The notes under the pieces were generated by a model. The model saw nothing but the letters and a program-made list of their open reading frames with translations. It ran no database searches and was not told where the DNA came from. The position numbers and the translations under genes are program-made. Positions 18,049 through 27,005 of a stretch of DNA of 64,000 nt are shown here, piece by piece. The stretch is from an uncultured Acidimicrobiales bacterium (GTDB lineage Bacteria; Actinomycetota; Acidimicrobiia; Acidimicrobiales; SHLQ01): contig CALLQB010000001.1 of assembly GCA_938015295.1 (NCBI GenBank), positions 41,260 through 105,259 on the forward strand, in the 5' to 3' direction. Every line of letters starts with the position of its first letter. Within the stretch, counting starts at the first letter, position 1.

Positions 18049-18951
18049 ATGCATCGGCTGCCGATTTCCGGTGCGACACGATTGGCTGGCGTTATCGGCG
18101 ATCCCGCCCGTCACTCGTTGTCGCCAGCGATCCACAACGCAGCCTTTGGTGAGGTCGGTGCCGATTGGGTCTACCTGGCTTTCGACGTAGCGCCCGACGA
18201 GTTAGCTGCTGCTGTTGAGGCGATGCGAGTGCTCGACATTGGTGGCCTATCGGTGACGATGCCGCACAAAGAGGCGATTCTCGCCCTGGTTGATGAGGTC
18301 GCGCCCGAAGCACAGCAGCTGCGGGCGGCCAATTGCATCGTGAACGACAATGGCGTCTTACGTGCGCACAACACCGATGGCGACGGGTTCATTTATGGCG
18401 CAGTGCACGACACGGGGGTGCATTTTGCCGGATCACGGGTGGCAGTACTTGGCGCGGGTGGAGCAGCGCGAGCGGTTGTCGAAGCGCTACGTCGTCACGA
18501 TGCGGCAGAAGTAGTAGTCATTAACCGGAACGAACAACGTGCCGTCGACGCCGCGGCCCTTGCGCCGGGTGTAGCGCGAGTCGGGTCGGAAACTGACGTG
18601 ACCCAGGTCGATGTCGTCGTGAACGCAACGCCAGTGGGGATGACGTTGCACGAGGTGGCTCGAGCCGATGAGGTTCCGTGCGATCCTTCGTTGCTGCACG
18701 ACGCCCAGACCGTGATCGACCTCATCTATTCGCCGAGCGAGACCAGCTGGTTGCGCCAGGCGGCGGCGCGCGGTGCCCGCACGGCAAACGGCCTATCGAT
18801 GCTGGTTTTCCAGGCTGTTGCTCAGTTCACGCTATGGACAGGCGAACCTGCGCCGAGCCCGACGATGCACGCTGCAGTGCTGGGTGCGCTGGAAGCTCGG
18901 GATGAAAAAGCGAAAAAGTCGAACGACGTTGCGAAAACAACTGAAATCTGA
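18049..18951 (+). CDS. aroE: Shikimate dehydrogenase
   Basis: 300 residues. The N-terminal substrate domain has GDPARHSLSPAIHNAAF (shikimate-binding Ser pair), LSVTMPHKEAIL with the catalytic Lys, and AHNTDGDGF with the Asp partner. The NADP domain has AVLGAGGAARAVVEAL and VVINRNEQRA, where the Asn-Arg pattern favours NADP. It reduces 3-dehydroshikimate to shikimate. The C-terminus ends in a charged tail (KAKKSNDVAKT) beyond the usual fold. It is in line with mltG and followed by a DUF4388 gene rather than by aroC or aroK. Confidence 0.96.
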   Translation: MHRLPISGATRLAGVIGDPARHSLSPAIHNAAFGEVGADWVYLAFDVAPDELAAAVEAMRVLDIGGLSVTMPHKEAILALVDEVAPEAQQLRAANCIVNDNGVLRAHNTDGDGFIYGAVHDTGVHFAGSRVAVLGAGGAARAVVEALRRHDAAEVVVINRNEQRAVDAAALAPGVARVGSETDVTQVDVVVNATPVGMTLHEVARADEVPCDPSLLHDAQTVIDLIYSPSETSWLRQAAARGARTANGLSMLVFQAVAQFTLWTGEPAPSPTMHAAVLGALEARDEKAKKSNDVAKTTEI

Positions 18952-18989
18952 TTCGTACGTGCCGATTCTGTAGTGAGTCACCTTGCTAT

Positions 18990-18994
18990 GGAGG
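18990..18994 (+). promoter_or_regulatory. Shine-Dalgarno GGAGG deciding the start of the DUF4388 gene
   Basis: GGAGG stands five bases before a GTG at 19000. In-frame starts at 18973 (GTG) and 18988 (ATG) lie before or inside this sequence and have no comparable site, so translation probably begins at 19000, directly before the conserved ALQGTIDTFELPDV. Confidence 0.65.
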
Positions 18995-18999
18995 TAAAC

Positions 19000-20472
19000 G
19001 TGGCGTTACAGGGAACAATCGATACCTTTGAGCTGCCGGACGTCTTACGTCTGTTGGCGACCAGTCGAAAGACAGGTTGCCTCACGGTAGACGGCGACCG
19101 CGGTGTGGGTCAGATCTGGGTAGAGGACGGTGAACTTGTTGGTTCGCGTCTTGACCTAGGCGACCATCCTTCGACCGGTTCGACCGAAATCACCGAGGGC
19201 ATCTTTCAGGTGCTGCGGTTTGTCTCGGGCGACTTTACCTTTGTCGCCGACGACGACGGAGCCGACAAGGTGCCCTCATCATCGTCGGGTTCGGCAAACG
19301 TCGACGACACCATCTCCTCGTCCTCGGCAATGCTTGACGAGTTGGCCGGCATCAACGAGCAAGTACCCGGGATCGAAAGTTGGGCAACGCTACGTCCAGA
19401 ACTCGACGCTGATGGTGTGACGCTCGGAAGCGAACAGTGGCGCGTGCTCGCGTCGATCGGCGACGGAACCACGGTTGCCGGAATCGCTTCGGCCTTTTCT
19501 TTCGGTGAGCTCGATGCACTACGCCGTATCAACGACCTGGTCGGCGAGGGCGTCGTAGCCATCTCTGAAGCGCCAGCTGCTGTTGTTGCTGCTCCAGTTG
19601 ATGACGACATCGAGATTCCCGTCGCCGAGACCACTGGTAGTGAAACCTCCGACGACGGTGCCTTCGAGCAGGACGTGTTCGACACCGCCGATACCTCCTT
19701 TGCGGTCGCCGACGTGCCGGAAGCTGATGATCCGTTTGCTCCGGTGGCTGTTGATGCTCCGGTTGTTGATGATCCGTTTGCTCCGGCAGCTGTCGAGGTT
19801 GCCGCCGAGGAAGTCCTGCCCGAGCCCGTCGCTGGTGGTGTCTTTGGCGGCGATATCTTCGGCGACGTCAACCCTGATCCGGTTGCGGAGGTTGCTGAAG
19901 AATGGGCCGTCAATGACAGCGCTGAAGCTTCAGCAGAATGGCCAGCCGCGCCGATGACCTCAGATGCCGTTGACGTAGACGCTCCTTGGTCGACCGCACA
20001 GACGAGCGATCTGCCCCCGCCACCCGCTCCTGACTCGTTCATCGACCAGATCGGCGCGAGCGCCGACGTGGAGACGAGCCACCTTCCGCCGCCGCCAGCC
20101 CTCGACGGCTTTGGCGCCGACTACGAACCGGCCGCGGCAGCGGCCGTTGACGGACTCGATCACTCGACCGACAACGCTGCCTTCAATACCGAAGAATCTC
20201 CTGCACTTTCAGAATTGCCGGCACCGCCTGCTCCCGCATCGTTTGTCTCGCCCGACGAGGACGCTGACCTCCAAGAGCCAGCGGCTGGCGAACCGAGCGA
20301 GACGAACAGCATGGCTCGCCAGTTGGCCAGCCTGAGCCCAGCAGCGGCACGCGCAGTCGCCCAGGCAGCGCGAGCCGACGACCCGGTAGAACGCGATGCT
20401 GCACTTGCTGAGGCCGAGGCTGAGGACAAGTCGGTCGACCGGAGTCTTCTTCTCCGATTCCTCGGGAAATAA
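19000..20472 (+). CDS. DUF4388-domain protein with long acidic linker
   Basis: 490 residues from the GTG at 19000. DUF4388 (PATAN-type) fills about residues 1-90: LQGTIDTFELPDVLRLLATS, then KTGCLTVDGDRG and GQIWVEDGELVGSR. A winged-helix-like segment follows near 135-185 (GSEQWRVLASIGDGTTVAG). The next 230 residues are an acidic, disordered linker with imperfect repeats (DDPFAP twice; LPPPPAPDSF, LPPPPALDGF, LPAPPAPASF). A helical C-terminus ends in DRSLLLRFLGK. DUF4388 proteins are tied to gliding, pilus or stress signalling in several phyla. The prepilin peptidase gene follows at once, so a role in type IV pilus control is plausible (inference). Confidence 0.85.
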   Translation: MALQGTIDTFELPDVLRLLATSRKTGCLTVDGDRGVGQIWVEDGELVGSRLDLGDHPSTGSTEITEGIFQVLRFVSGDFTFVADDDGADKVPSSSSGSANVDDTISSSSAMLDELAGINEQVPGIESWATLRPELDADGVTLGSEQWRVLASIGDGTTVAGIASAFSFGELDALRRINDLVGEGVVAISEAPAAVVAAPVDDDIEIPVAETTGSETSDDGAFEQDVFDTADTSFAVADVPEADDPFAPVAVDAPVVDDPFAPAAVEVAAEEVLPEPVAGGVFGGDIFGDVNPDPVAEVAEEWAVNDSAEASAEWPAAPMTSDAVDVDAPWSTAQTSDLPPPPAPDSFIDQIGASADVETSHLPPPPALDGFGADYEPAAAAAVDGLDHSTDNAAFNTEESPALSELPAPPAPASFVSPDEDADLQEPAAGEPSETNSMARQLASLSPAAARAVAQAARADDPVERDAALAEAEAEDKSVDRSLLLRFLGK

Positions 20473-20495
20473 GCAGACAACTAGACAATGGTCTT

Positions 20496-21368
20496 GTGAA
20501 CCTCATTGTGGTGCTGGCGATGGTGCCCTTCGGCCTCATCGTCGGCAGCGTGCTCAGCATGGTTGCGACCCGGGTGCCCGACGGGCTTCCGGTGTTCTCG
20601 CCCGGCCCGCAGTGTCCGGGGTGCGAACACGATCTGGGCTGGGGCGAACTCATCCCGATCGTGTCCTGGGTTACCCAGGGCCGCGCCTGCAAACACTGCC
20701 AGAACCAGCTTTCGTTCAGCTATCCGGCGATTGAGCTAACCACTGCTCTGCTCTTTGTGGCAGCAGCGCTCGAGTTCGGTGATCTCCGACTGCTCGTGCC
20801 CCATCTGGTGCTGTTCGCCGCGCTGGTCGCCATATCGGTCACCGACCTCTACCTCTACCGAATTCCCGATCGCATCGTCTTTCCGACGTTGGCCGTTTCA
20901 CTACTGATGATCATTGCCGCCTCGTTGTCGTTCGACAGTCCGGACCTGATCGGGCCAGCGCTATTCGGCATGGTCGCGTACTTCGGCTTTCTGGGCGTTC
21001 TCTGGCTGATCTACCCGCCCGGCATGGGCCTCGGCGACGTGAAACTTGCCCTGCTTCTGGGCCTGTTTGTCGGCTGGGCAGCGGCGGGAAGCTACGCCTA
21101 CGCAGCGGTGTTCGTGTTGTATTCGCTCTTCCTCGGCTCGATGATCTTTACCGTCTTTTCGGTGCTGTTGGTGTTCGCCCGGAGCCGAGGCATCGACCTG
21201 CTGCCAGACCCCGACGAAGACGACTACCGCGACACGTCCGACGACGTGTACGACGATGACGGCGAGTTGCAGCGCGGCTCAAGCAAAACGCATACCGGCG
21301 CGCCAATGGGTCCGGCGCTGGCTATTGGCGCCATCATTTTGGTCTTGTTTCCGGGTTCGTTCGCCTAA
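20496..21368 (+). CDS. pilD: Prepilin peptidase / N-methyltransferase (A24 family)
   Basis: 290 residues from GTG. It has the bifunctional layout: an N-terminal domain with two Cys pairs (CPGC and CKHC, about residues 45-70) linked to methyltransferase activity, then about seven membrane helices with the two aspartyl-protease motifs VTDLYLYRIPD and GLGDVKL. It removes the leader from type IV prepilins and methylates the new N-terminus. A hydrophilic acidic insert (PDPDEDDYRDTSDDVYDDDG) lies before the last membrane segment, which is unusual. No pilin genes are in the window. The gene follows the DUF4388 gene by 23 bases. Confidence 0.93.
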   Translation: MNLIVVLAMVPFGLIVGSVLSMVATRVPDGLPVFSPGPQCPGCEHDLGWGELIPIVSWVTQGRACKHCQNQLSFSYPAIELTTALLFVAAALEFGDLRLLVPHLVLFAALVAISVTDLYLYRIPDRIVFPTLAVSLLMIIAASLSFDSPDLIGPALFGMVAYFGFLGVLWLIYPPGMGLGDVKLALLLGLFVGWAAAGSYAYAAVFVLYSLFLGSMIFTVFSVLLVFARSRGIDLLPDPDEDDYRDTSDDVYDDDGELQRGSSKTHTGAPMGPALAIGAIILVLFPGSFA

Positions 21369-21481
21369 ACGCGACCTTGGCTGAGTCGCTCAACGACCTA
21401 TCCAGGGGTCTCCACCGTGAGGTGGGTGCGCGTCGGCAGCTACGATTGGGGCAGTGATGTGCCACCGAGAAGCTGCTCGCA

Positions 21482-22480
21482 ATGATTGAAGTACCCGTTG
21501 ATCTTGGAGACCGCACCTACCCGGTGTTGGTCGGCGAGGGCGCACGGCACGAACTGGCTGCGGTGATCCCACCCGACGTGCGACGAGTAGCAGTCATTAC
21601 CCAAGACGGCATCGGCGTCGCCGTCGACCCAGGCGTCGAGTTCGAAACCTTCACGATCGCCGATGGCGAACAGGCTAAATCGCTGTCGACGATTGAGACC
21701 ATCTGCAGCGCGTTGGCATCGGCCGGATTCACCCGCAACGACTTGCTTGTGGGGGTCGGCGGGGGAGTAGTCACCGACATTGCGGGGTTCTGTGCCGCTG
21801 TCTATCACCGTGGTATTCGTTTCGTGACCGTGCCCACCACCCTGCTCGGGCAAATCGATGCAGCAATTGGCGGAAAAACCGGCGTAAATCTGCCCGAGGG
21901 AAAGAACCTCGTCGGCGCGTTCTGGCAACCGTCAGCAGTGTTGTGCGACATCGACACGCTACAAACTCTGCCTCCTCGCGAATACCGCAGCGGCATGGGC
22001 GAACTGGCAAAATACAACTTCATAGCGAATCGGCGCCTCGATGAGCTTCCGCTCGACGAGCGGGTCGCTGCGAGCGTGAAAATCAAGGCCGATGTCGTCG
22101 CTTCTGACGAACGGGAAGGCGGTCGACGGGCGATCCTGAACTACGGACACACGCTCGCCCACGCGCTCGAAACCTCTGGCGCCTACGACATCCGACACGG
22201 AGAAGCTGTCGCCGTCGGTCTGGTCTACGCCGCCGAGGTCGCACACTTGCTCGGCCGGATCGACGCCGAACGGGTCGCCGAACATCGTCGCCTTGTCGCG
22301 GCGTATGACCTCGATGCGCATCTGCCGTCGGGCGCCGACCACCACGAGCTGATCGACTTGTTCTCGCGCGACAAAAAGGCCCTCGACGGCGTAACGTTTG
22401 TGCTCGACGGCGCCGCTGGTATCGAGGTTGTCACCGGCATCGAGCGTGCCATCTTGGCGGAAGCTTTGGAGAAAATGTGA
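21482..22480 (+). CDS. aroB: 3-dehydroquinate synthase
   Basis: 332 residues, a little shorter than the usual 350-370. NAD and substrate motifs: VGVGGGVVTDIAGFCAAVY, VPTTLLGQIDAAIGGKTGVN, GMGELAKYNFI and the zinc ligands in NYGHTLAHALE and IRHGEAVAVGLVYA. It makes 3-dehydroquinate from DAHP at the start of the shikimate pathway. The 113 bases before it contain a small CCACC/GGTGG hairpin at 21412-21425 of unknown meaning. The stop overlaps the GTG of pepQ. aroC and aroK, which often precede aroB, are absent here. Confidence 0.97.
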   Translation: MIEVPVDLGDRTYPVLVGEGARHELAAVIPPDVRRVAVITQDGIGVAVDPGVEFETFTIADGEQAKSLSTIETICSALASAGFTRNDLLVGVGGGVVTDIAGFCAAVYHRGIRFVTVPTTLLGQIDAAIGGKTGVNLPEGKNLVGAFWQPSAVLCDIDTLQTLPPREYRSGMGELAKYNFIANRRLDELPLDERVAASVKIKADVVASDEREGGRRAILNYGHTLAHALETSGAYDIRHGEAVAVGLVYAAEVAHLLGRIDAERVAEHRRLVAAYDLDAHLPSGADHHELIDLFSRDKKALDGVTFVLDGAAGIEVVTGIERAILAEALEKM

Positions 22481-23571
22481 CCGCCGCGCCAATGCCGGAC
22501 ATGTTGGTTGCCAGCCGCATACCGGCGCTGCGGCAATCGCTTGCCGACGCTCGACTGCACGGCCTTGTCGTGACCTCGATGACCAACGTGCAGTACCTCT
22601 GCGGTTTCTCCGGTTCGAATGGCCTCCTCATCGTTACCGCCGACGACGCCGTGTTGATCACCGATGGGCGTTACACCGAACAGGCGCCAGAAGAGTTGGC
22701 GTTAGCCAGCGTCGATGTTGCTGTCGACATCGCCGCTTCGCTTTTCGATGCGTCGTCGAAATACGTCAGCGCGGCTATGGCGGTAGGATTCGAAGAGGCG
22801 GTACTCGCGTTTGCCTCGCATCGCGACCTTGCTGAGGCGCTTACGTGCACGCTGGTGCCGACCAGCCGCCTCGTCGAAGATCTCCGAGCTATCAAAGACG
22901 AAGGCGAGGTTGCCCGTATCGAGGCGGCAGCCTCTATTGCAGACCGTGCGCTCGCGACGGTTGTTGGATTGCTGGCAGAGGAACCCACCGAGCAGGAATT
23001 TGGCTTTGAACTCGATACCGCTATGCGTCGTCTGGGTGCCGCCGAACGATCGTTTGAAACCATTGTTGGCTCCGGGCCGAACGGTGCGAAACCCCATGCT
23101 CGACCAACCGAAAGACGCATCGCACAAGGCGACCTGGTTGTTCTTGACTTCGGTGCGATGGTCGACGGGTATCACTCCGATATGACCCGCACTCTCATGG
23201 TCGGCGAACCCACTCCAGAGCAGGCCGAAATGCTCGCGGTCGTGCGAAGCGCGCAGGCCGCAGGACGCGACCTTGTCGCTCCAGGAGTCGACGCGAAAGC
23301 TATCGATCACGCCTGCCGGTCGGTTATCGACGAAGCTCACCTCGGCGCCTATTTCATGCATGGCACAGGTCACGGCGTCGGTCTCGACATTCACGAATTT
23401 CCGGCGGTGTCGGCGCGATCGGACACCGTGCTCCAAACTGGCCATGTCATCACCGTCGAACCCGGCGTGTATGTCCCCGGAACCGGAGGAGTTCGGGTCG
23501 AGGACACCGTTGTCGTTACCAGCGGCGGCTACCGTGCATTGACCCGATACTCAAAAGACCCTCTCGTCTAA
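22477..23571 (+). CDS. pepQ: Xaa-Pro peptidase of the M24 family
   Basis: 364 residues from a GTG that overlaps the aroB stop. Creatinase-like N-terminal domain, then the pita-bread fold with five metal ligands: VLDFGAMVDGYHSDMTRT gives two Asp, HGTGHGVGLDIHEFP the His, TVEPGVYVPG and GVRVEDTVVV the two Glu. It cleaves peptides with proline in the second position in the cytoplasm. The order aroB-pepQ-efp-nusB is typical of actinobacteria. Whether it acts as a dipeptidase or an aminopeptidase cannot be decided here. Confidence 0.93.
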   Translation: MTAAPMPDMLVASRIPALRQSLADARLHGLVVTSMTNVQYLCGFSGSNGLLIVTADDAVLITDGRYTEQAPEELALASVDVAVDIAASLFDASSKYVSAAMAVGFEEAVLAFASHRDLAEALTCTLVPTSRLVEDLRAIKDEGEVARIEAAASIADRALATVVGLLAEEPTEQEFGFELDTAMRRLGAAERSFETIVGSGPNGAKPHARPTERRIAQGDLVVLDFGAMVDGYHSDMTRTLMVGEPTPEQAEMLAVVRSAQAAGRDLVAPGVDAKAIDHACRSVIDEAHLGAYFMHGTGHGVGLDIHEFPAVSARSDTVLQTGHVITVEPGVYVPGTGGVRVEDTVVVTSGGYRALTRYSKDPLV

Positions 23572-23590
23572 AACGAAAGACACCAAGCCA

Positions 23591-24154
23591 GTGCCTACTA
23601 TCACCACCAACGACCTCAAGAACGGCATGCACCTCGACATCGAGAACAACTTGTTCCAGGTCACCGATTTCCAGCACGTCAAGCCCGGCAAAGGCCATGC
23701 CTTTGTGCGTACGACTCTTCGAAACTCGCGCACCGGTGCAAACGTCGAACGTACCTTCAGGGCGGGCGAGAAGGTCGAGCGAGCGATGATCGACAAGCGC
23801 GAAATGAACTTCCTCTATCGCGATGGCGAAGACTATGTCTTTATGGACAACGAGAGCTATGACCAGATGAACGTCGCCCCAGATTCGCTTGGCGACGCCG
23901 TGCATTACCTGCTCGAGTCAAACAATGTCGTGCTGCAGATGTACGGCACCGAGATCGTCGGAGTCGATCTTCCCGCTGCTGTCGAGCTCGATATCGCCGA
24001 AACAGAGCCAGGATTGCAAGGCGACCGCGTGTCGGGGGCAACCAAACCAGCAACGCTGGTCACTGGCCTCGTCGTACAGGTTCCCCTCTTTGTGAACCCG
24101 GGCGAGACCATCAAAGTCGACACCCGTTCTGGCGACTATTTGAGTCGGGCGTAG
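23591..24154 (+). CDS. efp: Translation elongation factor P
   Basis: 187 residues from GTG, the usual length. Three beta-barrel domains: the KOW-like N-terminal domain with the tip loop VKPGKGHAFVR, whose Lys sits where E. coli EF-P carries beta-lysine; the middle OB fold (FLYRDGEDYVFMDNESY); and the C-terminal OB fold ending in VDTRSGDYLSRA. EF-P rescues ribosomes stalled at polyproline, and this genome encodes Pro-rich proteins nearby. No modification enzyme is seen in the window. nusB follows six bases later. Confidence 0.98.
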   Translation: MPTITTNDLKNGMHLDIENNLFQVTDFQHVKPGKGHAFVRTTLRNSRTGANVERTFRAGEKVERAMIDKREMNFLYRDGEDYVFMDNESYDQMNVAPDSLGDAVHYLLESNNVVLQMYGTEIVGVDLPAAVELDIAETEPGLQGDRVSGATKPATLVTGLVVQVPLFVNPGETIKVDTRSGDYLSRA

Positions 24155-24160
24155 CGGTTC

Positions 24161-24592
24161 ATGGTTGGTGGCATTGGTTCGAGACACGAATCGCGCGAAG
24201 AAGCGCTGAACGTTCTGTACGAAGCGGATGTTCGCGGCATCGACCCGCGCGAGGTTCTGGCCTCGATGGACTTTGAGCTATCGGAGTACTCCCACAATGT
24301 CGTGCTTGGCGTAGCCGACGAGTTGGCGGCCATCGACAGCCAACTCGATGCGGTTGCCAACGACTGGACCGTCGTCCGGATGCCGGTTGTCGATCGCACC
24401 GTGCTTCGCATGGCGACGTTCGAGCTGCTTCATCGTCTTGATGTGCCCACCACTGCGGTGGTGTCTGAGGCGGTCGAACTGGCCAGTCAGTACTCGACCG
24501 AGAACTCGGGTCGATTTGTCAATGGTGTGCTCGCCCGGCTGGCGTCAGACATTCGCGGCGACCAAGTTGAGGTCGCGGCGGTCGAATCCTGA
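24161..24592 (+). CDS. nusB: Transcription antitermination factor NusB
   Basis: 143 residues, all-helical. The family's N-terminal SRHESREEALNVLYEAD and the C-terminal NRTVLRMATFELL-like stretch (VVDRTVLRMATFELLHR), followed by AVELASQYSTENSGRFVNG, are diagnostic. NusB binds boxA RNA with S10 and supports rRNA antitermination. The gene follows efp closely. In several bacteria this position also precedes pyrR, here separated by a GNAT gene, an acyl-CoA dehydrogenase and a small gene. Confidence 0.96.
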   Translation: MVGGIGSRHESREEALNVLYEADVRGIDPREVLASMDFELSEYSHNVVLGVADELAAIDSQLDAVANDWTVVRMPVVDRTVLRMATFELLHRLDVPTTAVVSEAVELASQYSTENSGRFVNGVLARLASDIRGDQVEVAAVES

Positions 24593-24609
24593 TTCGCGTC
24601 GAGTACCCG

Positions 24610-25137
24610 GTGTCGCCGCTCGTCGGAGACGGCGTGACGCTGCGCCGGTGGGCTGCCGGCGATGCGTCGGAGCTGGCTCGGGCGTGGGCTGACCCGTTGG
24701 TACAGGCTGGCTGCGCAGTCCCAGTGGATCGTTCGTCCCATGATGCTCGGCGATGGATCTCAGGCCAGCAACACCGTGCCGACCAGGCACAATCTGTAGA
24801 CCTTGTCGTTGAGGTACGTGGCCGCGTGGCCGGTGAGGTTGGCCTCGGCCCTTTCGACCATCAGCGGCGTGCCGCAGTGTTGGGATTTTGGGTTGGGCCC
24901 GACTTTCGCGAGCGAGGAGTCGCGAGTCATGGGGTCGGTCTGTTCACCAACTGGGCGTTTGAGGAACTCGGCCTCGCGGCGATTCTTGCGCAGACCACGG
25001 CGATGAATCGTGGGTCGACTGCGGTGCTTGCCAAGTGTGGTTTCGCGCAGCTCGCTACCCAGGTTGGCGCAACACAAACCTGGGTCGTCCGCAGCGACGC
25101 TCCTCGACCGCTAGACCCCGAATCGCCTAAGAATTAA
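24610..25137 (+). CDS. GNAT-family N-acetyltransferase (RimJ/RimL type)
   Basis: 175 residues from a GTG at 24610. LRRWAAGDASELARAWADP opens the fold, and VGPDFRERGVASHGVGLF contains the acetyl-CoA-binding loop, followed by LAAILAQTTAMNRGSTAVLAKCGF-type residues (the AMNRGSTAVLAKCGF part) typical of RimJ/RimL-like enzymes. The target could be a protein N-terminus or a small molecule. It begins 17 bases after nusB, so it is probably cotranscribed. Its last 11 bases overlap the end of the convergent acyl-CoA dehydrogenase gene. Confidence 0.9.
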   Translation: MSPLVGDGVTLRRWAAGDASELARAWADPLVQAGCAVPVDRSSHDARRWISGQQHRADQAQSVDLVVEVRGRVAGEVGLGPFDHQRRAAVLGFWVGPDFRERGVASHGVGLFTNWAFEELGLAAILAQTTAMNRGSTAVLAKCGFAQLATQVGATQTWVVRSDAPRPLDPESPKN

Positions 25138-26461
25138 TCGCGAGTTCGTCGAGGTAGTCGGCGTAGCGGTCGAGCGCCTCGGCTCGGCGCGTGGGAACAT
25201 GATCGATCGAAGGGTCCGAGGCTTTGTAGTTCTTGAGAACTTGGCGGGCCACGGTGACCTTGTGTACCTCGTCGGGGCCGTCGTAGATACGCGCCGCCCT
25301 TGCCGCCCTGTACATAGATTCGAGCGGAAGATCGGTGGTGTAACCCAATGAGCCGTGGATCTGAATCGCGCGGTCGATGACGTCGTGCAGCACCTTTGCT
25401 CCCCAGAACTTGATGACACCGATTTCGAGTCGAGCGTCGCTGTAGTGGCGACCCTCAGCATGAAGTTTGTCCATCGTCCACGCAGCGTGGAGGGTGAGGA
25501 GGCGAGCAGCCTGGCGGTCGGCATACGACTGGGCGATCCAGTCCTGGATCATTTGCTTTTCGGCCAGTAGCGAACCCTTTGTCTCGCGGGTGAGGGCCCG
25601 CTCGCACAACAGGTCGAAGGCCCTGCTCGATTGGCCGAGCCAGCGCATAGCGTGGTGGATGCGGCCAGGGCCGAGGCGCTTTTGAGCCAGTGCAAATCCC
25701 TGGCCGATGCCCTCTTCGCCGCCGACGAGGTTGTCGAAGGGCACGCGGACGTTGTCGTAGATGATCTCGGCGTGGCCACCGGGTTCTCCGGTTTTATGGT
25801 CGGGTTCGCCCATGGTTGGCACGTCGCGCAAAATGTTGACACCCGGGGTGTCTGTCGGGACCACAATCATCGAGAACGATCGGTACGGCGAGGCATCGGG
25901 ATCAAGGTTGGTTTTCACCATCACGATCAAAATGTCGGCGACCGACGCATTCGAGGAGAACCACTTATGGCCATTGATGACCCATTCGTCACCGTCGCGT
26001 TCAGCTTGGGTGGTCAACATGGTTGGGTCGGCGCCGGCGCCGGGCTCCGTCATCGAGAAACACGAACGGATCTCGCCGGCGAGCAGCGGCTCCATCCATG
26101 TCGTTTTCTGATAGTCGGTCCCGCCGATGGACAACAGTTCGGCGTTTCCTGAATCGGGAGCATTGTTGCCGAAGATCCGCGGGGCAAGCGGCGACTGGCC
26201 GAGGATCTCGTGCATGAGTCCGAGCTTGACCTGCCCGAAGCCACCGCCGCCGAGTTCGGGCGGAAGGTGAGACGCCCACAGTCCTTGGTCGCGGACCTGC
26301 TGCTTGAGGGGTTCGGTCATACGCCCATAGAGCTCGCGCCCCTCGGGGCTCCGGAACTCTTCGGCCAAGGTTTCGAGCGGAAAGATCTCGTCACGCACGA
26401 AGTCGCGCATCCAGGCGAGTTTGGCTTCGAATTCGGGTTCGGTTGAAAAATCCCAGGCCAT
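25127..26461 (-). CDS. Acyl-CoA dehydrogenase
   Basis: 444 residues. Flavin-dependent acyl-CoA dehydrogenase fold: SCFSMTEPGAGADPTM (FAD-binding strand), WVINGHKWFSSNAS, RIHHAMRWLGQS, and the C-terminal IQIHGSLGYTTDLPLE and YDGPDEVHK, where these enzymes contact FAD across the dimer. The sequence resembles the ACAD10/11-like long members. It would oxidise an acyl-CoA to the enoyl-CoA; chain length is unknown. It stands alone on the minus strand and converges with the GNAT gene. Confidence 0.94.
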   Translation of the reverse strand: MAWDFSTEPEFEAKLAWMRDFVRDEIFPLETLAEEFRSPEGRELYGRMTEPLKQQVRDQGLWASHLPPELGGGGFGQVKLGLMHEILGQSPLAPRIFGNNAPDSGNAELLSIGGTDYQKTTWMEPLLAGEIRSCFSMTEPGAGADPTMLTTQAERDGDEWVINGHKWFSSNASVADILIVMVKTNLDPDASPYRSFSMIVVPTDTPGVNILRDVPTMGEPDHKTGEPGGHAEIIYDNVRVPFDNLVGGEEGIGQGFALAQKRLGPGRIHHAMRWLGQSSRAFDLLCERALTRETKGSLLAEKQMIQDWIAQSYADRQAARLLTLHAAWTMDKLHAEGRHYSDARLEIGVIKFWGAKVLHDVIDRAIQIHGSLGYTTDLPLESMYRAARAARIYDGPDEVHKVTVARQVLKNYKASDPSIDHVPTRRAEALDRYADYLDELAINS

Positions 26462-26615
26462 GAGTGGCTCCTCGACAGATTGTTGGCTAGCTGATCCTCG
26501 TGGTCAGTCAACGGCGGGTCAAATTTCTCGGGAAACTGTTGGCATCGACCGGATTCCTGCGTGTTCTAGGTGTTACTGGTGTGGCTCGTGTTGTTTCGGC
26601 CGGTAGTGTGAAGCG

Positions 26616-26837
26616 GTGGCGTTCACCATCAAAGAAACCATCTACAGCCAGCCAGGTTGGCGGGCGAACGGGACGTACCAGCATCACCTCGACCAGAGGG
26701 TCTGGCAGATCTTTGAAGACGGCATATGGATCGCCGACTGCGAAACGCCGACCGAAGCCGAAATCGCCGTGATCGACCTCGAGTTTGCGGTCGAGGAGTC
26801 GGCAGTTCTCGATCTCACCGACGACACGCTCCGCTGA
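26616..26837 (+). CDS. Small hypothetical protein upstream of the pyr operon
   Basis: 73 residues from GTG. The codons show the same strong third-position GC as neighbouring genes, which supports a real gene. The chain has aromatic-rich short stretches (VWQIFEDGIWIADCE) and an acidic C-terminus (AVIDLEFAVEESAVLD). No family is recognised. It ends 141 bases before the PyrR-binding loop and points the same way, so it may share a transcript with pyrR or sit before a separate pyr promoter. Confidence 0.55.
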   Translation: MAFTIKETIYSQPGWRANGTYQHHLDQRVWQIFEDGIWIADCETPTEAEIAVIDLEFAVEESAVLDLTDDTLR

Positions 26838-26978
26838 GCCTTCAGGCCGAGCTTGCCGGCCTAGCCGACCAAAGCCGGCGAGTTGCGAACAAATCGCTCG
26901 CCAAAGTGACGAAAAAGTGAGCTGGTGTCCGCGCGCGCCATCGGGGCGCGTTACTGTCGACTCCTGACCGTGAAGTGA

Positions 26979-27005
26979 GTCCCGTGAGGCTCACACGGAC
27001 AGGAG
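26979..27005 (+). promoter_or_regulatory. PyrR-binding loop joined to the pyrR ribosome-binding site
   Basis: Bases 26979-27000 fold into a short hairpin: GUCC and GGAC at the base, one bulged C, GUG/CAC above it and the loop AGGCUCA. This is position by position the pattern of the Bacillus PyrR-binding loop (GUCC, four bases, AGGCU, then ..GGA). The Shine-Dalgarno AGGAG at 27001-27005 begins at the next base, six bases before the pyrR GTG. Mycobacterial pyr genes are known to use PyrR to block translation; the same design is inferred here, with UMP or UTP as co-repressor. No terminator/antiterminator pair is visible. Confidence 0.85.
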
